NCBI RefSeq assembly: GCF_029392095.1
Contig: NZ_CP113930.1
Coordinates: forward strand, 1,747,001 to 1,811,000
Source of the DNA: Lactobacillus sp. ESL0700
Lineage (GTDB): Bacteria > Bacillota > Bacilli > Lactobacillales > Lactobacillaceae
Length of the DNA stretch: 64,000 nt
Direction: 5' to 3'
In this document: in pieces, positions 59,781-64,000 of the stretch
How the letters are laid out: each line of letters opens with the position of its first letter
How positions within the stretch are numbered: the stretch's first letter is position 1
Notes under the pieces: generated by a model
Told to the model about the DNA's origin: nothing
The model's database searches: none
What the model saw: the letters and a program-made list of their open reading frames with translations, nothing else
Position numbers and translations under genes: made by a program

Positions 59781-60260
59781 TTATTTTTGCCTAATTGGGT
59801 TGTTGTCAATATCCGTGCGAACAATTAACACATCAGCCAGCGCATGCTGGTTAACATATTCGGTAACTGACCCCATCAACATTCTCTCAACTGCATTCAG
59901 GCCGGTTGCACCCATAATGATTAAATTATCGTGGTGATCCTTGATAAAGTCATAGGAAATAACTGCCTTCGGACTACCATAACGAATGTGATAATCAATA
60001 TCATCAAAGTCAAAGTTATCATGTGCCCATTGCTTCAAACTCTTTAAATATTTACCAGTGTCTTGCGTCATCTGGTAAACAGTATCGCCTGAAATTAGCG
60101 TATCCTGCATCTCACCCAAAAACTGCCTAGTGTCAATCACGTTCAAAACATCAATATGAGCATTTTCCGTCATTGCAATCTTAACTGCTTTATCAAAAGA
60201 TCTTTCAGCTGATTCTGAACCATCAACTGGAACTAAAATACTGTCTTTTTTCGTACTCAT
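59781..60260 (-). CDS. usp: Universal stress protein
   Basis: This 159-residue UspA-family protein has VPVDGSESAERSFDKAVKIA at the N-terminus and the ATP-binding signature GATGLNAVERMLMGSVTEYV (G-2x-G-9x-G-S/T type) near 128-147. It is a single gene with a possible hairpin (AACAACCC / GGGTTGTT) over its stop codon. Family members are nucleotide-binding proteins induced by stress. Confidence 0.9.
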   Translation of the reverse strand: MSTKKDSILVPVDGSESAERSFDKAVKIAMTENAHIDVLNVIDTRQFLGEMQDTLISGDTVYQMTQDTGKYLKSLKQWAHDNFDFDDIDYHIRYGSPKAVISYDFIKDHHDNLIIMGATGLNAVERMLMGSVTEYVNQHALADVLIVRTDIDNNPIRQK

Positions 60261-60403
60261 GTACTCACCTTCTAGAAATATATTATTTTATTTAACACTA
60301 ATTTTAACATATTTTCGATAGTAATTACTTTTTTTATAATTGTTTACGCCCTAGTTTATTGCTAAAATAGAACGTAAATGTCAAAAGATAAAGGGTGGAA
60401 TTT

Positions 60404-61204
60404 ATGACAGAAAATTTAACTAATCAATTAATCGGCGTTAAAAGCGGCCGCAACTTCCGTGAACTTGGCGGCTACAAAACTACCGACGGCAAAACCGTTA
60501 AAATGCACAAGTTATTGAGAACTGCTAACTTGGGTACTTTAGATGCAACTGACCTTAAGTTCTTACACGACTACGGCGTTAAATACATCGTTGACTTCAG
60601 AAGTCAAGCTGAAGTTGACCATGAACCTGACCGCATCCCTGAAGGTGCAGAATATGATTATGATCCTGTCTTCAGCGAGGACTTAACCAATGCTTCGAGA
60701 AGTATTGAAGATGTCATGAAGCAAGGCCAAAAGAATCCTCATGCAGGATTTGAACACATGTTATTTGCTTACGACGACATGATTACCAGTGAGGCTGCTC
60801 AAAAAGCTTACCGCCGCTTCTTTGACTTATTACTAGCAAACGATGAAGACGGCAATAGCTTAATCTTCCACTGTACTGCCGGTAAGGACAGAACCGGAGT
60901 TGGCGCGCTGCTTATTTTAACTGCTCTTGGTGTTCCGCTTGATACAATTAAGCAGGATTATTTATTAACTAACGTTGCCACAGCAGACTTTGTTAAGAGA
61001 ATGTTAGAGCAGGCTAAGGAAGATGGCGCCGACGATGCAACATTAAATATTTTAAAAGACTTCCAAACCGTGCACGTAGAGTACATTGAACATGTCTTGA
61101 CAACTATTAATGAAAAATACGGTAGCGTGAATAACTATTTACGTGATATTATGAAATTAACTGATGCGGAAATCAGTAAGTTACGTAAAATTTACTTAAA
61201 ATAA
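60404..61204 (+). CDS. Tyrosine/serine protein phosphatase
   Basis: This 266-residue protein of the LipA/IphP-type protein-tyrosine phosphatase family has the P-loop HCTAGKDRTGVGALL (catalytic Cys near 164). NFRELGGYKTTDGKTVK at the N-terminus and the VDFRSQAEVDHEPDRIP segment are visible. The ATG at 60404 has AAGGGTGG at RBS distance. It is 19 bp upstream of the deoxyribosyltransferase gene and likely co-transcribed. Targets are unknown. Confidence 0.9.
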   Translation: MTENLTNQLIGVKSGRNFRELGGYKTTDGKTVKMHKLLRTANLGTLDATDLKFLHDYGVKYIVDFRSQAEVDHEPDRIPEGAEYDYDPVFSEDLTNASRSIEDVMKQGQKNPHAGFEHMLFAYDDMITSEAAQKAYRRFFDLLLANDEDGNSLIFHCTAGKDRTGVGALLILTALGVPLDTIKQDYLLTNVATADFVKRMLEQAKEDGADDATLNILKDFQTVHVEYIEHVLTTINEKYGSVNNYLRDIMKLTDAEISKLRKIYLK

Positions 61205-61223
61205 TAGTTAAAGGAGACCTTTT

Positions 61224-61700
61224 ATGACTAAAACAAAGACCGTTTACTTTGGTGCAGGCTGGTTTAACGAAAAGCAAAACAACGCTTATCAGGCAGCAAT
61301 GAAAGCTTTAGCTGCCAACCCAACCATTGACCTTGAAAACAGTTATGTTCCATTGGACCACCAATACAAAGGCATCAATGTTGAAGAACATCCAGAATAT
61401 CTGCATGATCGCGAATGGGCAACTGCAACTTATCATGGTGACTTAATTGGTATTAAATCCAGTGACGTCATGATTGGTGTTTACTTGCCAGAAGAAGAAG
61501 ACGTTGGCTTAGGTATGGAACTAGGCTACGCTTTGAGTCAAGGCAAATATATTTTATTGGTTATTCCTGATGAAGATTACGGTAAGCCAATCAACTTAAT
61601 GAGCTGGGGTGTTTGCGACAACGCCATTAAGCTCAGCGAATTAGAAAATTACGACTTTAATAAACCACGCTTCAACTTTTATGACGGTGCTGTTTACTAA
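61224..61700 (+). CDS. ndt: Nucleoside 2-deoxyribosyltransferase
   Basis: This 158-residue enzyme exchanges bases between 2'-deoxyribonucleosides, for nucleoside salvage. It is extremely similar in recall to the L. leichmannii/L. helveticus type II enzyme: KTVYFGAGWF, NSYVPLDHQYKGI, EYLHDREWATATYHGDL, EEEDVGLGMELGYALSQGKY (catalytic Glu in GMELG), and the C-terminal FYDGAVY. This restricted enzyme supports the Lactobacillus assignment. GGAGA before ATG; terminator after. Confidence 0.95.
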   Translation: MTKTKTVYFGAGWFNEKQNNAYQAAMKALAANPTIDLENSYVPLDHQYKGINVEEHPEYLHDREWATATYHGDLIGIKSSDVMIGVYLPEEEDVGLGMELGYALSQGKYILLVIPDEDYGKPINLMSWGVCDNAIKLSELENYDFNKPRFNFYDGAVY

Positions 61701-61713
61701 AACGCACATTACT

Positions 61714-61745
61714 AAAAAAGGATTCTCGACTGAGAATCCTTTTTA
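61714..61745. terminator. Bidirectional terminator
   Basis: GGATTCTC and GAGAATCC arms around GACT, flanked by A6 and T5, between convergent ndt and nagA. Confidence 0.9.
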
Positions 61746-61759
61746 TTTTGTCATTTAAA

Positions 61760-62914
61760 TTAAGCCTTGTAACGTGACTTACCACTTAAGTAGGTTTCGC
61801 TTAAAGTCATGTCTGGATTAAGCACGATAAAGTCTGCATCCTTATCCGGTGCAATCGAACCACATTTATCCAAAATATGAGCACTCTTAGCTGGAACATA
61901 AGAAGCCATCATAATTGCTTCTTCAGGAGTTGCCACGTTCCAGTCAACAACGTTTTTAACGGCTGTCTTCAATTGCAGAATACTGCCGGCTAAGTTATCG
62001 TTGCTCTTTAGCCGAGCCATTCCATCTTGAACATAAACCGGTAATTCACCTAACATGTAGTCACCATCGGGCATCATCCCAGCTTCCATACAGTCAGTAA
62101 TCAAAGCAATATGTTCAGCACCCTTTAATTGAACTAAAGCGCGCACCATTTCCTTTTTAACATGGTGCCCATCACAAATTAGCTCATCAGTTACATTGTG
62201 CATTGCCATTGCCGCGTTAGAAATTGATGGCGCGTGGTGCGACGGGTCTGGCATCCCGTTAAATGTATGAGTGAACATGGTTGCGCCGTCTTCAATTCCA
62301 GCCGCAGCTTGCTCAAAGTTAGCACTTGAGTGTCCTAAAGAAACGACAACACCCTCTTTGACCGCACTGCGAATAAATTCTCTAGTACCCTTACGTTCAG
62401 GAGCAAGAGAAATTTTGTTAAGCATGCCATGTGACTCATCCCGCCACTTATTAAACTGGTCAATATCTGGATCGAGTAAATATTTCGGATTTTCAGCACC
62501 AGCATGCTCAGCAGTAAAGTAAGGCCCTTCAAAGTGCAAACCTTGAATTTTAGCACCCGTTTCTTCACCCTGATGGTCGCCAAACATCCGACAAATGCGA
62601 CTTAAGGTATCAGCACCAGCAGTATAAGTTGTTGGCAGCCAACTGGTAACACCAGATTGCAAAAAGCCTTCAGACAAGCGATTAATTCCTGCCCAGTCAC
62701 TCTTCATCACGTCTTCTTTAAGTGAGCCGTGAACGTGAGTGTCAACTAATCCCGGAGCAATCCACTTGCCGGAATAATCAACAATCTTGCCCTCCGGCTT
62801 TTCTTGTTCTGAATAATAATAGCCAAACTGCCCGTTATCTTGGATTTCAAGATAGCCTCCTTGGGTAGTTATATTTTCCATAAAAAATTTATCAGCGTGA
62901 ATATAATAAGTCAT
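61760..62914 (-). CDS. nagA: N-acetylglucosamine-6-phosphate deacetylase
   Basis: This 384-residue amidohydrolase removes acetyl from GlcNAc-6-P in amino-sugar and wall recycling. It shows IAPGLVDTHVHGS (metal site start), LHFEGPYF with the metal-binding Glu, SLGHSSANFEQA, THTFNGMPDPSHH and the catalytic Asp in ALITDCMEAGM. AAGGAGG precedes the ATG at 62914, giving the usual family length; the 7-codon extension to 62935 is rejected. Confidence 0.95.
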   Translation of the reverse strand: MTYYIHADKFFMENITTQGGYLEIQDNGQFGYYYSEQEKPEGKIVDYSGKWIAPGLVDTHVHGSLKEDVMKSDWAGINRLSEGFLQSGVTSWLPTTYTAGADTLSRICRMFGDHQGEETGAKIQGLHFEGPYFTAEHAGAENPKYLLDPDIDQFNKWRDESHGMLNKISLAPERKGTREFIRSAVKEGVVVSLGHSSANFEQAAAGIEDGATMFTHTFNGMPDPSHHAPSISNAAMAMHNVTDELICDGHHVKKEMVRALVQLKGAEHIALITDCMEAGMMPDGDYMLGELPVYVQDGMARLKSNDNLAGSILQLKTAVKNVVDWNVATPEEAIMMASYVPAKSAHILDKCGSIAPDKDADFIVLNPDMTLSETYLSGKSRYKA

Positions 62915-63068
62915 TATTTCCTCCTTCTTTACCAAAATTCACTTCATCATAATAAGTTTATTTTAAACCATTAAATTGGTATTAACCAGTTTAATCACAA
63001 ATACTACAGAAAAACTTGTTTTTTTAGTTATAATAGGTATTAAGCAAATTAAATAGGAAGCAAAAATT

Positions 63069-64000
63069 ATGACAGATGATATGCAAACAGGCAAACACCA
63101 ACTAGGTGCATTAACTGGCGCCAATAGATGTGAAAATTATTATGAATTGCATTACGCAACCGGCGAAGTTGCGCAATTTTATGTTTTAGCTGACGGTATT
63201 TTTCGCTTTGTGCTTAATCCAGATATTGATTCCGCAGCAGAGCAAACGTCAGCGCTTCAGCTTAATTTTAGTAATGAATCTTTTGAACATTCACAAGTAC
63301 GCGCAACCAGCGACTCATTAATTATCCAAGCAGGCAATTACCAAGTTATTTTTGCGCAAAAACCTGCTGTGATGAGTATCTTTGATGAAACGCTGCATCG
63401 CACCCGAATGAAGCAGGCACAACCACTTGAATTAGCAGCTAACCAAACCCGTGAATTTTTAAAGCAAAACAAAAACGAGTTTTACTTTGGTGGTGGTCTG
63501 CAAAATGGTTACTTTAGTCACAAAGGACGTAAAATCGCCATCAAGAGTGATCACATTACCGGCAAGGGCGGCGTTATTACTCAAGTGCCGTTCTTCTGGT
63601 CTAATGCTGGCTACGGGGAATTGCGCAACACTCACTCAAGCGGCAGCTACGACTTTGGCGTGAACAATAGTGGCTTAACCACAATCAGTCACCAAGATCG
63701 TGTTTTTGATAATTTTTATATTATTGGCGACACGCCGCAAGCTATTTTAGCTAAATATTATGCGTTAACCGGTAAACCAATGATGTTACCTAAATATACG
63801 TTGGGCTTGGGGCACATTGGCAATTTCTGCACAACCTTATGGCAGCCTAGTGAAACCAAAGAACGTAATGCCAGCAAGTTCGGCAACAATTATTACACCC
63901 GAACAAGCGACACGGAGAAAGCTGCCGGCAAGGCTTCACTTAATGGCGAGGAAGACTACCATTTTTCAGCACGGGCCATGCTTGACCGGTACAAGACATT
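63069..64000 (+). CDS. GH31 family glycosidase, N-terminal part
   Basis: The first 310 residues of a large enzyme cut by the window edge. The start is set by AGGAAG 8 nt before ATG. It shows the N-terminal beta-sandwich of GH31 enzymes (FYFGGGLQNGYFSHKGRK, QVPFFWSNAGYGELRNTHSSGSYDFG, then FDNFYIIGDTPQAILAKYYALTGKPMMLPKYTLGL, the entry to the catalytic barrel). Family activities include alpha-glucosidase and alpha-glucosyltransferase; the catalytic residues lie outside the window. Divergent from nagA. Confidence 0.85.
   Translation, partial: MTDDMQTGKHQLGALTGANRCENYYELHYATGEVAQFYVLADGIFRFVLNPDIDSAAEQTSALQLNFSNESFEHSQVRATSDSLIIQAGNYQVIFAQKPAVMSIFDETLHRTRMKQAQPLELAANQTREFLKQNKNEFYFGGGLQNGYFSHKGRKIAIKSDHITGKGGVITQVPFFWSNAGYGELRNTHSSGSYDFGVNNSGLTTISHQDRVFDNFYIIGDTPQAILAKYYALTGKPMMLPKYTLGLGHIGNFCTTLWQPSETKERNASKFGNNYYTRTSDTEKAAGKASLNGEEDYHFSARAMLDRYKT

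Noticed and set aside
1..64000. Insertion sequences, prophage, tRNA or rRNA genes
   Set aside because: No transposase, integrase, phage structural gene or tRNA cloverleaf was recognised on either strand.

Overview
This window reads as low-GC chromosomal DNA of a Lactobacillus in the strict sense. It encodes a major S-layer protein and several cell-wall proteins carrying SLAP surface-layer attachment repeats. It also has PepI and PepO peptidases, a 158-residue nucleoside deoxyribosyltransferase of the L. leichmannii type, and an asparagine-synthase/ATP-grasp pair suited to D-Asp cross-bridge metabolism. These point to the L. acidophilus/crispatus/helveticus/delbrueckii group; the species cannot be fixed from the sequence. 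No rRNA, tRNA, insertion sequence, CRISPR array or origin was seen.

Layout. 0-0.6 kb: a small hydrophobic peptide gene with two copies of an antisense-like RNA. 0.65-7 kb: an MFS transporter, then a divergent cluster trx-assT-lysR / trxR-MFS, in which a signal-less arylsulfotransferase sits with its own thioredoxin and an odd thioredoxin reductase. 7-14 kb: gpmA, two related exported proteins flanking a RloA/RloB defence pair, an oxidoreductase and pdxK. 13.9-18 kb: two SLAP autolysins, a ComX-like sigma factor and a ComK-like regulator. 18-21 kb: a Panacea-domain antitoxin with a coiled-coil membrane partner, then two tandem toxin-like units. 21-27.3 kb: two SLAP surface proteins including the S-layer protein, a small-RNA locus, an Fst-type toxin-antitoxin locus with a degenerate copy, and DUF2922/DUF1659. 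27.6-32.4 kb: a membrane nuclease, a four-gene run (DUF3290, DUF421, sirtuin, exonuclease/BRCT) and a PAS protein. 32.5-42 kb: a two-strand RNA locus, pepI, an amidotransferase, a tail-anchored-style membrane protein, kup, pepO and an MFS transporter. 41.8-50.5 kb: the ATP-grasp ligase/AsnB operon, a phosphoesterase, galM, tag and a DUF4097 protein. 50.6-52.5 kb: four more tandem toxin-like units on the other strand. 52.6-59.7 kb: a PhnCEE ABC transporter with four tandem PhnD-like binding proteins, each preceded by a leader hairpin. 59.8-64 kb: usp, a tyrosine phosphatase, ndt, nagA and the start of a GH31 glycosidase.

The most unusual theme is the density of small-peptide loci that look like type I toxin-antitoxin systems. 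There are six copies of a 471-bp unit (two plus four), one Fst-like locus plus a remnant, and the locus at the left edge. Three of these peptide families are unrelated in sequence, yet all show perfect 8-11 nt complementarity between the 5' end of the predicted mRNA and its 3' region, resembling the fold-back element of hok mRNA. In the six-copy family a 19-residue leader ORF ends exactly where the TTG start of the hydrophobic peptide begins, as in mok/hok coupling. Other systems worth attention are the redox-linked AssT cluster, the Panacea/membrane-protein pair, the adjacent ComX/ComK regulators, and the leader-controlled PhnD array.
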